64,000 bases of DNA from Pseudomonadaceae bacterium (lineage in GTDB: Bacteria > Pseudomonadota > Gammaproteobacteria > Pseudomonadales > Pseudomonadaceae), in assembly GCA_900766265.1 (NCBI GenBank), contig CAAFUS010000017.1:434001-498000 (forward strand), read 5' to 3'. How positions within the stretch are numbered: the stretch's first letter is position 1; every line of letters starts with the position of its first letter. Made by a program: the position numbers and the translations under genes. Positions 1 through 8,511 of this stretch are shown here, one piece after another. The notes under the pieces were generated by a model. That model was not told where the DNA came from and ran no database searches. It was given only the letters and a program-made list of their open reading frames with translations.

Positions 1-314
1 TAGTCCTCGACCTGGATGATCGCCTTCTGCGCGTCGACCACCCGGTAATAGACCACCGCGTTGACCTTGACCGAGACGTTGTCGCGGGAAATCACGTCCT
101 GGGTCGGCACGTCGAGCACCAGTGTACGCAGCTCGACCCGTACCATCTGCTGTAGGCCAGGGATGACCATCACCAGCCCGGGGCCCTTGACCTTCCAGAA
201 GCGTCCGAGCTGGAACACCACGCCGCGCTCGTACTCACGCAGGATACGGAAGGTCGAGGCGAGCAGCCCGACCACCAGGAACGCCAGCACCAGGAAACTC
301 ATTTCGAAACCCAT
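1..314 (-). CDS. Slipin (stomatin/SPFH family) membrane protein, partial
   Basis: Only the first ~104 codons are present; the gene runs off the left edge. The N-terminus has one hydrophobic anchor (about residues 5-22) followed by the start of an SPFH/Band 7 domain, with the family-typical stretches [22 protein letters not shown] and [12 protein letters not shown]. Slipins form oligomeric scaffolds in the inner membrane and are usually paired with NfeD. The ATG at 314 overlaps the nfeD stop (TGATG), so the two genes are translationally coupled, nfeD first. Identification is secure from the N-terminal half of the domain; the C-terminal oligomerisation part is not visible. Confidence 0.9.
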   Translation of the reverse strand, partial: MGFEMSFLVLAFLVVGLLASTFRILREYERGVVFQLGRFWKVKGPGLVMVIPGLQQMVRVELRTLVLDVPTQDVISRDNVSVKVNAVVYYRVVDAQKAIIQVED

Positions 315-1669
315 CAGTTGCCTCCTCTGGGCGGCTGTTGGTCAGCCGCGGTTACGTCCAGCTTTAGACCGTTGCGCGCCGTTACGCGAACCTGCTGGCC
401 CGGCAGCAGCGGCGCCTGGCTGTGGACCTGCCATTGTTCGCCGCGCAGCGTCACCCACCCCTGGTGCGGGTCGTCGTCGCGCACCCCCGTGACGGGTGCC
501 AGGTGGCCGATGAGCTCGGCGTCGCCACCCAGCGGCGCCCGCTGCCGGGCACGCATGGCCATGAACAGGATGGCGAAGATGGTCAGGGCGCTGACCACCG
601 CGAGGGTCAGGATCAACCCCAGCGGGATGCCGAAGCCCGGCGCGTCGGTGTCCATCAGCATCACGGCACCGGCGACGAAGGCCGCCGCACCGCCGATGCC
701 GAGCACGCCGAAACTGGGCAGCAACGCCTCGGCGGCCATGAAACCGATACCGAGCAGGATCAGCGCGAGCCCGGCGTAGCTCACCGGCAGCATCTGCAGG
801 GCATAGAACGCCAGGATCAGGCAGATGCTGCCCAGCACGCCGCCAACGCCCACGCCGGGGCTTGAGAACTCGAAGATCAGCCCGTAGATGCCGATCATCA
901 TCAGGATCAGCGCGATGCTGGGGTTGGTGATCACGGCGAGCAGCTTCACCCGCCAGTCCGGGTCGTGGCGGATGAGCGTGGCCTCGGCGGTGCGCAGGGT
1001 GACCGGGCCGGCGGCCAGAGTCAGGGTGGTGCCGTCGAGCTGTTGGAACAGGTGGTCCAGGTCGCGAGCCACGTAGTCGATGACCTTCAGTTCCAGTGCT
1101 TCGCTGGCCGACAGGCTCACCGCCTCGCGCACCGCCTGCTCGGCCCAATCGGCGTTGCGCCCGCGCAGCTGCGCCAGCCCGCGAATGTAGGCCGAGGCGT
1201 CGTTTACCTGTTTCCTGGTCATGGCGTCGGGATCGGCGGGCTTGTCGGCGGGCTCGCCGCCCGCTGGCGCGCCGCCCCCGCCGATGGCCACCGGCGTCGC
1301 GGCGCCGAGGTTGGTGCCTGGCGCCATCGCGGCGATGTGGCTGGCATAGAGCATGTAGGTGCCGGCGCTGGCGGCACGGGCGCCGCTGGGCGCGACGTAG
1401 GTGGCGACCGGAACCGGGCTCGCCAGGAGCGCCTGGTTGATGCTGCGCATGGCGCTGTCCAGGCCGCCGGGGGTGTCGAGCTGCAGGATCACCAGTTGCG
1501 CGCCTTCGTCCGCCGCGCGCTCCAGGCCCCGTTGGATGTAGCCGGCACTGGCCGGCCCGATCACGCCTTCGGCGTCGAGCAGGATCACCGGCGCGGCGGC
1601 CAGCAGCGGCGCGTTGAGCCCCAGCAGCAGGCCCAGGCAGCAGAGTATCCGGTAGACCAGGCGGGGCAT
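314..1669 (-). CDS. nfeD: NfeD long form: membrane serine protease (ClpP-class) with C-terminal OB domain
   Basis: The protein is 451 aa. It has a signal peptide (about residues 1-25), a ClpP/crotonase-like protease domain (about 27-225, with [10 protein letters not shown] and the Ser region [11 protein letters not shown]), a block of 4-5 membrane helices (about 240-375) and a C-terminal OB-like NfeD domain. Long NfeDs are membrane proteases that clip their stomatin partner, and that partner lies directly downstream here. I chose the ATG at 1669 because GGAGGAACC precedes it and a signal peptide follows. The same frame stays open far upstream to 2788, but that part is antisense to the MBL gene and is not coding. 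The Ser/Lys dyad is inferred from the family, not tested. Confidence 0.9.
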   Translation of the reverse strand: MPRLVYRILCCLGLLLGLNAPLLAAAPVILLDAEGVIGPASAGYIQRGLERAADEGAQLVILQLDTPGGLDSAMRSINQALLASPVPVATYVAPSGARAASAGTYMLYASHIAAMAPGTNLGAATPVAIGGGGAPAGGEPADKPADPDAMTRKQVNDASAYIRGLAQLRGRNADWAEQAVREAVSLSASEALELKVIDYVARDLDHLFQQLDGTTLTLAAGPVTLRTAEATLIRHDPDWRVKLLAVITNPSIALILMMIGIYGLIFEFSSPGVGVGGVLGSICLILAFYALQMLPVSYAGLALILLGIGFMAAEALLPSFGVLGIGGAAAFVAGAVMLMDTDAPGFGIPLGLILTLAVVSALTIFAILFMAMRARQRAPLGGDAELIGHLAPVTGVRDDDPHQGWVTLRGEQWQVHSQAPLLPGQQVRVTARNGLKLDVTAADQQPPRGGN

Positions 1670-1843
1670 CGGTTCCTCCGTTCGCAAGGACGACGTTTTC
1701 GAGCCCGGGCGAGGGCGGGTCGAGCGCCGCGTCGGACGGCGACCGAGCTCGCTGAACTTCCCTTCGCCGGAATTTCTCTCATGACTATGAGGCCGCGGGC
1801 CCGGGCCGAGGTTCGATTTATAACAGTCGGGGAGAAGCCTTCC

Positions 1844-2725
1844 ATGCGCGTTCATCATCTGAACTGTGGCTGCATGTGTCCTGTGGGGGGCGCCCTGTTC
1901 GACGGCTTCAGCAAGGGGTTGACCGCCAGCCTGGTCTGCCATTGCCTGCTGATCGAAACCGATCATCACGGCCTGGTGCTGGTGGATACCGGCTTCGGCA
2001 CCTGCGACGTGACCACGCCGCGCAAGCGCTTGAGCCCGTTCTTCATCCTTTTCAACAACATCCGGTTCGAGCGGCGCTACACGGCGCTGGAGCAAGTGAG
2101 GCAGCTTGGTTTCGCGCCAGAGGAGGTGCGCCACATCGTCCTGACCCATCTGGATTTCGATCACGCCGGCGGGCTCGAGGACTTCCCCCAGGCGAAGGTC
2201 CATGTGCTGCAGCGCGAAATGGATGCGGCGCGGACGGCGCGCAGCTTCATCGGTCGCAACCGCTATCGGGAGAAACAATGGGACGAGGTGCGCGACTGGC
2301 AGTTCTATCAGCCGGGTGGCGACACCTGGTTCGGCTTCCAGGCCGTGCGCGAACTGGTGGGATTGCCGCCGGAAATCCTGCTGATCCCGCTGACCGGCCA
2401 TACCCATGGCCACGCGGGAGTAGCGTTGCAGACCGAGACGGGCTGGCTGTTGCACGCGGGCGATGCGTATTTCTATCGCGAGGAAGTCGGCCAGGTCGAC
2501 CGCCACTGCACGCCCGGCCTGGCGTTCTACCAGCGGATGATGGAAGTCGACCGTAGCGCGCGGCTGGCCAACCAGCACCGCTTGTGGATGCTGTCGCTCG
2601 AGCACAAGGGCGAAGTGAGCCTGTTCTGTAGCCATGACGCCCAGGAGCTGGAGCGCATGCGGGCCGGCAACCCGCCGGCCAGGGCGGCCGCCACGACGGC
2701 GGCTGCCGATCGGATGTCTCAGTAG
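1844..2725 (+). CDS. MBL-fold metallo-hydrolase
   Basis: A 293-aa metallo-beta-lactamase-fold enzyme. The metal motif is HLDFDH from residue 102, an HxDxDH variant of the usual HxHxDH. A second metal His region lies in LTGHTHGHAG and a bridging Asp in LHAGDAYF. There is no signal peptide, so it is probably cytoplasmic. The size and the N-terminal VHHLNCG resemble quorum-quenching lactonase-like members, but the substrate cannot be read from the sequence. The start ATG at 1844 follows GGGGAGAAG. It is divergent from nfeD, and its last 7 bp overlap the convergent lipoprotein gene. Confidence 0.8.
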   Translation: MRVHHLNCGCMCPVGGALFDGFSKGLTASLVCHCLLIETDHHGLVLVDTGFGTCDVTTPRKRLSPFFILFNNIRFERRYTALEQVRQLGFAPEEVRHIVLTHLDFDHAGGLEDFPQAKVHVLQREMDAARTARSFIGRNRYREKQWDEVRDWQFYQPGGDTWFGFQAVRELVGLPPEILLIPLTGHTHGHAGVALQTETGWLLHAGDAYFYREEVGQVDRHCTPGLAFYQRMMEVDRSARLANQHRLWMLSLEHKGEVSLFCSHDAQELERMRAGNPPARAAATTAAADRMSQ

Positions 2726-3651
2726 GCTGCGGCGGCCTCGTCCAGTTGCAGGCTCATGCTCAGCAGTCCGCCACCGGAGAGGTACCACAGGGCGGGGGTC
2801 AGGTAGACGATGCGGCCTTCGCGTCCGGCGCTGGTGCGGCTCAGCGGGGAGGCGCGCAGGGCTTCGCTGGTCAGCGGCTCGGCACCGATGGCCGCACTGC
2901 GGTCGATGATGAAGATCACCTGCGGGTCGGCGGCCAGCACCTGCTCAAGGTCCATCGGTTGCGGGCGCTGGCGCGGCTCGCCGGGCTTGGGAGCAGGCGG
3001 AGCCGGGAGTGCACGTGGCGCCTGCAGGACCGAGTAGATCAGGGGCTGTTCGGTGGGCGAAAAGTTGCCGGCGTTGTGGGTCAGCACCAGGGTGCGCCGG
3101 CCGGAGTTCGCGACGCGGGTATGAGCCTGGCCTATCTTGGCAGCCATCACCCGCAGCTGCTGCTGGGCTTCGGGCAGCTTGTCGAACATGGAGCCAAGGG
3201 TCAGGACGTTGTGTTCGAAGCCGCTCAGGTAATCCAGTGCGCTGATGCTCATGTCCAGCGTCGGGGCGATCTTGGCCAGCGCCTGGCCTTCTTCACCCTG
3301 GCGCCCGGTGACCATGATCACGTCCGGATTCAACCGGCGCAGGGCCGCGTGGTCCGGCTCCTTCATGCTGCCGGCATCGACCCGGGCGGGCAGGCTGTTC
3401 TGCAGGTAGGTCGGAACGCCCGACGGGGTGGCGGCGACGCGATCGCCCAGGCCGAGGGCGACCAGCGTGTCGACGCTGCCGAAGTCGAAACTCGCGACCT
3501 TGGGCGGGTTGCGTGGCACCACGACCTGGGTGCCGTCGGGCTGGCCGACGCTCAAGCCGGCGCTGGTCGCGGGAGACGTGGGCGCATCGGGCGAGCTGCT
3601 GCAGGCGGCCAGCGCCAGCATCATCGAAGCGGACAGGGCGAGCTTTTTCAC
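2719..3651 (-). CDS. Siderophore/iron ABC transporter substrate-binding lipoprotein
   Basis: A 310-aa periplasmic-binding protein of the helical-backbone (FatB/CeuE/YclQ-like) type. The N-terminus is a lipoprotein signal ending in LAACSSS, so the mature protein is probably anchored through a lipidated Cys. The body shows PKVASFDFGSVDTLVALG and NPDVIMVTGRQGE, typical of iron-siderophore binding proteins. I chose the GTG start at 3651 because GAGGAG lies 10 nt upstream and a proper signal peptide follows; the longer open frame to 3816 has neither. No permease or ATPase gene is nearby, so it must use components encoded elsewhere. A possible Fur box lies just upstream. Confidence 0.8.
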   Translation of the reverse strand: MKKLALSASMMLALAACSSSPDAPTSPATSAGLSVGQPDGTQVVVPRNPPKVASFDFGSVDTLVALGLGDRVAATPSGVPTYLQNSLPARVDAGSMKEPDHAALRRLNPDVIMVTGRQGEEGQALAKIAPTLDMSISALDYLSGFEHNVLTLGSMFDKLPEAQQQLRVMAAKIGQAHTRVANSGRRTLVLTHNAGNFSPTEQPLIYSVLQAPRALPAPPAPKPGEPRQRPQPMDLEQVLAADPQVIFIIDRSAAIGAEPLTSEALRASPLSRTSAGREGRIVYLTPALWYLSGGGLLSMSLQLDEAAAAY

Positions 3652-3681
3652 GGGTGGGAATCTCCTCGGTCGTTTGCAAGT

Positions 3682-3700
3682 GAGAAACCATATCATTACA
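3682..3700 (-). promoter_or_regulatory. Putative Fur box upstream of the siderophore-binding lipoprotein
   Basis: Read on the minus strand, the 19 bp are TGTAATGATATGGTTTCTC. They match the GATAATGATAATCATTATC Fur consensus at about 12-13 positions, with the left half TAATGATA intact. The site is 30-50 bp upstream of the GTG start, where a promoter is expected. Iron control also fits the product. The right half is degenerate. Confidence 0.4.
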
Positions 3701-3816
3701 GCGCGGCTCGGGCGTGCTGCGCAGGCCCGGCGCAGGTGTAAAGAATGCAAGCGCAACGGTCGGCGCCAACCCTGGCGCCAGGTCGTCCAACCCCAAACCA
3801 GGCAGAGGAACGGCAA

Positions 3817-3984
3817 ATGAACGTCATCAGTTGGCTGGGACTGACCGTCTGCGCGGTTGCGGCGCTCGGTTATCTCGGGCGGGGCAGCTACGACATGGCG
3901 GGACTGATGATCGCGCTGGCCGTAGTGTCGCTGATCAATATCCGCCGCAAGCAGGGCCGGGACAAATCGCCCCCCGGCCCCTGA
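3817..3984 (+). CDS. Small two-helix membrane protein (55 aa), unknown function
   Basis: The reading frame encodes 55 aa with two hydrophobic segments (about residues 5-20 and 26-43) and a basic C-terminal tail (NIRRKQGRDK), so an inner-membrane protein with a cytoplasmic tail is likely. GCAGAGGAACGGCAA precedes the ATG and contains AGAGGA as a ribosome site. It is divergent from the siderophore-binding gene and ends 5 bp before the convergent hydrolase. I do not recognise the family. Good RBS, hydrophobic pattern and tight packing support a real gene. Confidence 0.55.
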   Translation: MNVISWLGLTVCAVAALGYLGRGSYDMAGLMIALAVVSLINIRRKQGRDKSPPGP

Positions 3985-3989
3985 AACGG

Positions 3990-4643
3990 TCAGTCAGCGC
4001 TACGGTGGCGCAGCAGCCAGGCATAGATACGCCGGTCTGCGAAGGCCAGGCGTGCCGAGTTGACGTGGTCCGCGCCTTCGTCGAGGTACAGGCGCTCGCC
4101 GGCGGGTTCCTCCTCCATGACCGGCTGCAGATGCAGCGTCTGGATGAAGCGCGCCTGCAGCCGTCGGGTGACCTGCCCGATCGACACCCACAGCGGATGC
4201 GTCAGCGGTACCTGGGGCGCCCGGGTCGGGTCGACGGTCCACAGCGCGGCCCATTGGCCGGGCTGGGTGAGGGCGATGTCGAACACCCCGTTGCCGCCGA
4301 AGCTGAAGCCGCACAGGTAGCAGCGCGACGGGTCGCCCTGTTGTTCGTTCAGGGCGCGGCGCACCAGGGCCTCGACGTCGCCGGCCACCAGCTTCCAGTA
4401 ATCGCCCGCCTGGGGCAGCTGCGGCGCGATGATGATGAAGCGCTGATGGATGTCGGTAGGGGCGGCTTCGTGCCAGGGGCCATGGCGGGTCAGAGCCTGC
4501 TCGATCGGCAGCGGTGCGGCTTCGCCGTAGCCGTGCAGGAAGCAGAGCAGGGGCCATCCGCTGGGTGGTGGGGCGCCTTCGGGCACCGTCATGAGGCAGG
4601 GCAGGGTTGCAGTGTCAATCCGTTGAAATCGAATGTCGGGCAT
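3990..4643 (-). CDS. Alpha/beta hydrolase (predicted esterase/peptidase type)
   Basis: A 217-aa cytoplasmic alpha/beta hydrolase. An oxyanion-hole region CFLHGYGEA comes early, the nucleophile elbow GFSFGGNG sits near residue 115, and a C-terminal His lies in GADHVNSA. The closest family is the putative-peptidase/PHB-depolymerase-like esterases; the substrate is unknown. I prefer the ATG at 4643 (GGAGG five bases upstream) over the in-frame GTG at 4649, which would lie on the ribosome site. The gene is convergent with the 55-aa membrane protein. Confidence 0.75.
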   Translation of the reverse strand: MPDIRFQRIDTATLPCLMTVPEGAPPPSGWPLLCFLHGYGEAAPLPIEQALTRHGPWHEAAPTDIHQRFIIIAPQLPQAGDYWKLVAGDVEALVRRALNEQQGDPSRCYLCGFSFGGNGVFDIALTQPGQWAALWTVDPTRAPQVPLTHPLWVSIGQVTRRLQARFIQTLHLQPVMEEEPAGERLYLDEGADHVNSARLAFADRRIYAWLLRHRSAD

Positions 4644-5120
4644 GTCCACCTCCGGGAAGCCATGTCTATCAGATTCGACCCGTTGGCGACAGAAGGTGCC
4701 GCACGGCGAGAAGATTTACTCCGGCAGGCGGCCGGTAGCGGTTGAGCGATGCATCCTTCAGGCCTGCTCCGGAGGCGGTTCGACGGAATGTGGGCTGGGT
4801 GGTCGCCGCGGTTCACGACGGCGCAGGCGGGGTCCCTGACGTGCTCCCAGCTGCTCCGGCAATGGCGCTCCCGGTCACGTTCTGCGATATTGCACGCATC
4901 TGGCCTGAGCCAGTCTGCCGTTTTGCCCACAAGGCAGCTCGGCCGGTGACGCCCCTCGAACACGCGCTGTCGATCCATCCTTCAGCTCCCCGCGTCCCTT
5001 CTCCGCGCCTATCCGGCGCCGCCCGGCGACTATCCTGTTGCCACGGATCCGCCACTGCCGACCACGGCCGTGGCTGCTCGCATAAAAAAGACAACAGACC
5101 CACGATCCTAGGACGCCATC
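4644..5120. other. 477-bp non-coding stretch before the TRAP operon
   Basis: This is the divergent region between the hydrolase and dctP. I see no convincing gene. A 27-codon ORF at 4662-4745 (+) has only a weak GGGAAG upstream, and longer frames are antisense or out-of-frame noise. An A-rich patch (AAAAAAG) lies at about 5084-5090, just upstream of dctP. The dctP promoter must be here, but no clear -35/-10 pair can be named. Confidence 0.5.
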
Positions 5121-6119
5121 ATGAAACTGTCCCGCTATTTCACTGCGCTGGCCGCTGCCGCCGCGCTGTCCGCCACCTTCGTCGCGCAGGCCCGCGAGTA
5201 TTCGGTGTCCACCGTCCTGTCGGACGCCTTCCCCTGGGGGCAGGCGGCACAGAAGTGGGCCGATCTGGTCAATGAACGCTCCGAGGGCCGCATCACGTTG
5301 CGCGTCTACCCCAACGCCCAGCTGGTGGCCGGGGACCAGACCAAGGAATTCTCGGCGATGCGCTCGGGCCTGATCGACATGGCGGTCGGCTCGACCATCA
5401 ACTGGTCGCCCCAAGTGCAGGAGCTCAACCTGTTCTCGCTGCCGTTCCTGATGAAGGACAGCGCCGACCTGGACGCCATCACCGGCGGCAAGGCGGGAGC
5501 GCTCGCCTTCGAGGCCATCGAGAAGCGCGGTATCGTCCCGCTGGCCTGGGGCGAGAACGGGTTCCGGCAGATATCCAATTCGTCCCGTGCGCTGCGCACG
5601 CCGGCCGATCTCAAGGGGCTGAAGATTCGCGTGGTCGGCTCGCCGCTGTTCCAGGACACCTTCAACGCGCTGGGCGCCAACCCGACACAGATGAGCTGGG
5701 CCGACGCCAAGCCGGCGTTGACTACCGGCGCGGTGGACGGGCAGGAGAACCCGCTGTCGGTGTTCGACGTCGCCCGTATCGATCAGGTCGGGCAGAAGCA
5801 CCTGACCCTCTGGGACTACATGGCCGATCCGCTGATCTTCGCCGTCAACCAGCGCATCTGGAAGGAGTTGCCCGAGGCCGACCGCGACCTGCTGCGCCAG
5901 GCGGCGATCGATGCCGGCAGATGGGAGATCGAGCTGTCCCGCTCCCTCGAAACCCAGCGCCTGGAAGATATCCGTGCCCGTGGCGTCGAGGTGGTCGAGC
6001 TCAGCGAGGCCGAACGCCAGGCCTTCGCCGAGGCCACCGCCAGCGTGCGCGACAAGTGGTCTTCGCGCATCGGCCAGGCATTGATGGATGCGGCTGGCGA
6101 GGCGGTCGCCAAACCCTGA
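5121..6119 (+). CDS. dctP: TRAP transporter periplasmic substrate-binding protein, DctP family
   Basis: The 332-aa protein carries a Sec signal peptide (about 1-24, cleavage after AQA) and a DctP-type solute-binding domain. Visible signatures are YPNAQLVAGDQTKE, SLPFLMKD, the ligand-carboxylate region LKGLKIRVVGSP, and GAVDGQENP. The Arg in KIRV normally binds the ligand's carboxylate, so the substrate is probably an organic acid; which one cannot be read. It is the first gene of dctP-dctQ-dctM and is separated from dctQ by a stem-loop that probably raises binding-protein dosage. Confidence 0.92.
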   Translation: MKLSRYFTALAAAAALSATFVAQAREYSVSTVLSDAFPWGQAAQKWADLVNERSEGRITLRVYPNAQLVAGDQTKEFSAMRSGLIDMAVGSTINWSPQVQELNLFSLPFLMKDSADLDAITGGKAGALAFEAIEKRGIVPLAWGENGFRQISNSSRALRTPADLKGLKIRVVGSPLFQDTFNALGANPTQMSWADAKPALTTGAVDGQENPLSVFDVARIDQVGQKHLTLWDYMADPLIFAVNQRIWKELPEADRDLLRQAAIDAGRWEIELSRSLETQRLEDIRARGVEVVELSEAERQAFAEATASVRDKWSSRIGQALMDAAGEAVAKP

Positions 6120-6130
6120 TCGAATGCATC

Positions 6131-6149
6131 CCCGGCGCGTGGCGCCGGG
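6131..6149 (+). promoter_or_regulatory. Intercistronic mRNA hairpin between dctP and dctQ
   Basis: A perfect 8-bp stem CCCGGCGC / GCGCCGGG with a GTG loop starts 12 bp after the dctP stop and ends 16 bp before dctQ. There is no T-run, so it is not a standard terminator. Such hairpins often stabilise the upstream mRNA so that the binding protein is made in excess of the permeases. Confidence 0.6.
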
Positions 6150-6165
6150 ATTCGAGGTTTACGAG

Positions 6166-6642
6166 ATGAACAACCAACCGGACGCGCCGCTTGAGCGCGT
6201 GCTGGCCACGCTGGCCCTGGCGCTCGTCGGGGTGATCAGCCTGGCCAATGTCGTGGTGCGCTATTTCACCGACGCTTCCTTCGCCTTCACCGAGGAGCTC
6301 TCGGTATTCCTGCTGGTGGTGCTGACCTTCGGCGGTGCGTCGGTCGCGCTCCGGCGCAACCGGCACATCCGCATCGGGCTGCTGGAGCGCACCTTCCCGC
6401 GGCTGCGCACGCCGCTGATCCTTCTGCAGTGGCTGGCCGGCGTGCTGGTGCTGGGACTGGTGCTCTGGTTTGGCGGGCAATTCGCGCTGGAGGAATACCA
6501 GTGGGAATCGGAGTCCCCCGGGCTCGGCCTGCCGAACTGGTGGTACGTGGTCTGGCTGCCTGTGCTGGCCCTGCTGATGCTGGTGCGGCTGACCCAGATG
6601 ACACTCGACCGCCTTCGCGGGAGGCTGTCCGATGAGCCCTGA
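6166..6642 (+). CDS. dctQ: TRAP transporter small permease, DctQ family
   Basis: A 158-aa membrane protein with four hydrophobic helices and the family's ANVVVRYFTD...FTEELSVFL region after helix 1, followed by VALRRNRHI. It forms the Q part of the QM membrane complex that takes substrate from DctP and couples uptake to a sodium gradient. The start at 6166 follows GAGGTTTACGAG; a longer frame to 6088 would overlap dctP and the hairpin. The 3' end overlaps dctM by 11 bp. Confidence 0.9.
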   Translation: MNNQPDAPLERVLATLALALVGVISLANVVVRYFTDASFAFTEELSVFLLVVLTFGGASVALRRNRHIRIGLLERTFPRLRTPLILLQWLAGVLVLGLVLWFGGQFALEEYQWESESPGLGLPNWWYVVWLPVLALLMLVRLTQMTLDRLRGRLSDEP

Positions 6643-7927
6643 TCTCTGGCTGATCCTGAGTTTCCTGGCGCTCCTGCTGCTCGGCGTGCCGGTCGCCTTT
6701 TCCCTGGGGCTGGCCGGTGCGATCGGCATCATCGCCGGCCTCTCGCCGGACATGCTGGCCACGCTCGGCACCAACACCTACAACAGTGTCGCCAAGTACC
6801 CACTGATCGCCATTCCACTGTTCATCCTCACCGGCCTGGTGTTCGAGAAGGCCGGCGTGGCGCTGCGCCTGGTGCGCTTCGCCCAGGCGCTGATCGGCCC
6901 ACGGCACGGAGGCCTGGCGCTGGTGGCGGTGCTGGTGTGCCTGATCATGGGCGGCATGAGCGGCTCTGGCCCTGCGGACGCCGCGGCGGTGGCGATGGTG
7001 ATGATCCCCAGCATGACCCGCGCGGGCTACCCGAAGCCGTTCTCGGCGACGCTGATCGCCGCCTCGGCGTCCACTGCGATCCTGATCCCGCCGTCCATCG
7101 CGCTGATCCTCTATTCGATCGTGGTGCCCGGGGTTGACCTGCGCGCGCTGTTCGCCGCGGGGCTGCTCCCCGGGATCCTCGCCGGCCTGGTGCTGCTGAT
7201 TCCGGCCTGGCTGCTGTCGCGCCGCTACGGCTGGGAGTCGCCTGAGCAAGGTGAGCGCCCGCCGATCGGCGAAAGCTTCAAGCAGGCCCTGCCCGCACTG
7301 TTCGCCCCGGTACTGATCCTTGGCGGGCTGCGCAGCGGCCTGTTCACCCCCACCGAGGCGGCGGTCGCCGGGGTCGCCTATGGGGTGGCGATCGGCCTGT
7401 TCGTCACCCGCGAACTGGACTGGCGCAGCCTCTGGCGACTGGTCGGCGAGGCGGCGGTGGTGTCCGGCGTGGTGATGCTGATCATCGCCCTGGCCGGCAT
7501 CTTCGCCTGGGCCGGCACCATGCTCGGGACCTTCCGCCACCTGGCCGAGTGGCTGATCTCGCTATCGGACAACGGCGCGGTGTTGCTGCTGCTGGTGATG
7601 GTCGCGGTGCTGCTCGCCGGGATGCTGCTCGATGCCATCTCGATCTACCTGATCCTGATGCCGATCCTCATCCCGGTGATGCAGCACTTCGGCTGGAACC
7701 CGGTGTGGTTCGGCATCCTGCTGGCGATGAACATCGCCATCGGCCAGTTCACCCCGCCGGTGGCGATCAACCTGATGGTGACCGCTGAGGTCGCGCGGAT
7801 ACGCCTGGAACAGACCATCGGCTGGGCGCTGCTGTTCGTCTGCACCATGGGCACCGCGCTGCTGCTGGTGGCGCTGTTTCCGGAGATCGCGCTGTGGCTG
7901 CCGCGAGTGATGGGGTATGCGGTGTAG
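6632..7927 (+). CDS. dctM: TRAP transporter large permease, DctM family
   Basis: The 431-aa protein is built almost entirely of membrane helices, with family motifs GVPVAFSLGLAG, GGMSGSGPADAAAV, IPPSIALILYSIV, FTPTEAAVAGV and GQFTPPVAINLMV. This is the ion-coupled transport subunit. The length matches full DctM proteins (about 425-430 aa). Its start codon lies inside the last codons of dctQ, so translation is coupled. The gene is intact and completes a three-part tripartite transporter. Confidence 0.93.
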   Translation: MSPDLWLILSFLALLLLGVPVAFSLGLAGAIGIIAGLSPDMLATLGTNTYNSVAKYPLIAIPLFILTGLVFEKAGVALRLVRFAQALIGPRHGGLALVAVLVCLIMGGMSGSGPADAAAVAMVMIPSMTRAGYPKPFSATLIAASASTAILIPPSIALILYSIVVPGVDLRALFAAGLLPGILAGLVLLIPAWLLSRRYGWESPEQGERPPIGESFKQALPALFAPVLILGGLRSGLFTPTEAAVAGVAYGVAIGLFVTRELDWRSLWRLVGEAAVVSGVVMLIIALAGIFAWAGTMLGTFRHLAEWLISLSDNGAVLLLLVMVAVLLAGMLLDAISIYLILMPILIPVMQHFGWNPVWFGILLAMNIAIGQFTPPVAINLMVTAEVARIRLEQTIGWALLFVCTMGTALLLVALFPEIALWLPRVMGYAV

Positions 7928-7996
7928 CGTCGGCCTTTTCAGGCTCGCTGACAATCGCGGTCAAGACCGCTTTCACGAAAGCCGAAAGACGGACCC

Positions 7997-8022
7997 GTGG
8001 GAGCGATCTTGAGCGCGAAGCG
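7997..8022. repeat. Degenerate Pseudomonas REP-like element
   Basis: The sequence GTGGGAGCGATCTTGAGCGC, running on into GAAGCG, closely resembles the common Pseudomonas extragenic palindrome with core GTGGGAGCGAGCTTGCTCGC, with a few changes in the stem. It is in the intergenic region after dctM, the usual place. Only one imperfect copy is present here. Confidence 0.4.
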
Positions 8023-8093
8023 TTCCCTGAGGCCTTTCCCGCGCCCCGAGGCGCAGTGAACCCCTGGGCCGGGGTCGGGTCGATTGAAGCGTA

Positions 8094-8112
8094 GGCCGCA
8101 CGCGGCCCTTTT
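8094..8112 (+). terminator. Probable rho-independent terminator after dctM
   Basis: GGCCGC / GCGGCC stem (6 bp, 2-nt loop) followed by CTTTTG. It lies 167 bp after dctM and 18 bp before the small PMP3-like gene. It could end the TRAP transcript or act as a leader hairpin of the next gene. Confidence 0.45.
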
Positions 8113-8130
8113 GTCCTTCTGGAGAGCTTC

Positions 8131-8289
8131 ATGGACCTGATTCGCATCATCGTCGCCATTCTGTTGCCGCCGCTGGGCGTGTTCCTGCAGGTCGGCTTTG
8201 CCGGTGCGTTCTGGCTGAACATTCTGCTGACGCTACTGGGCTACATTCCCGGCATCATCCATGCGGTATGGGTCATCGCTCGCCGCTGA
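8131..8289 (+). CDS. YqaE/PMP3-family small membrane protein (52 aa)
   Basis: A 52-aa protein of two membrane helices with the UPF0057/PMP3 pattern: an N-terminal helix ending in AILLPPLGVFLQVG, then FWLNILLTLLGYIPGIIHAVWV and a basic end. PMP3 proteins sit in the cytoplasmic membrane and affect membrane potential and cation tolerance in yeast and plants; the bacterial role is unclear. CTGGAGAGCTTC precedes the ATG. A strong terminator follows at 8310, so it is probably its own transcription unit. Confidence 0.88.
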   Translation: MDLIRIIVAILLPPLGVFLQVGFAGAFWLNILLTLLGYIPGIIHAVWVIARR

Positions 8290-8309
8290 GCCGCCCTCCA
8301 TTCGCTCTG

Positions 8310-8333
8310 GCCCGGCCCATGCCGGGCTTTTTT
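8310..8333 (+). terminator. Rho-independent terminator of the PMP3-like gene
   Basis: Stem GCCCGGC / GCCGGGC (7 bp) with loop CCAT, followed directly by six T. It begins 21 bp after the stop codon. Confidence 0.85.
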
Positions 8334-8511
8334 GTGCTGCGTCTTCTTGCCGTGTAAAGTCCGTTGCCCGTAAGGGGGGCGACGGAACCTATCCTGCGCC
8401 CCGCACTCAAGAGATGCCGGGAAACGGAACGCTACGGCCACGCGCCGGAATGTCGTTTCACCGCTCTTCCAACAGGGCCCGCCAGCTAGGCGAACCGGAT
8501 AAGGAAACCCG

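Noticed and set aside
1670..2788. Upstream extension of the nfeD frame
   Set aside because: It is antisense to the MBL hydrolase; nfeD has a strong ribosome site and signal peptide at 1669.
4662..4745. 27-codon ORF upstream of dctP
   Set aside because: Weak ribosome site, no recognisable sequence; chance frame in a GC-rich gap.
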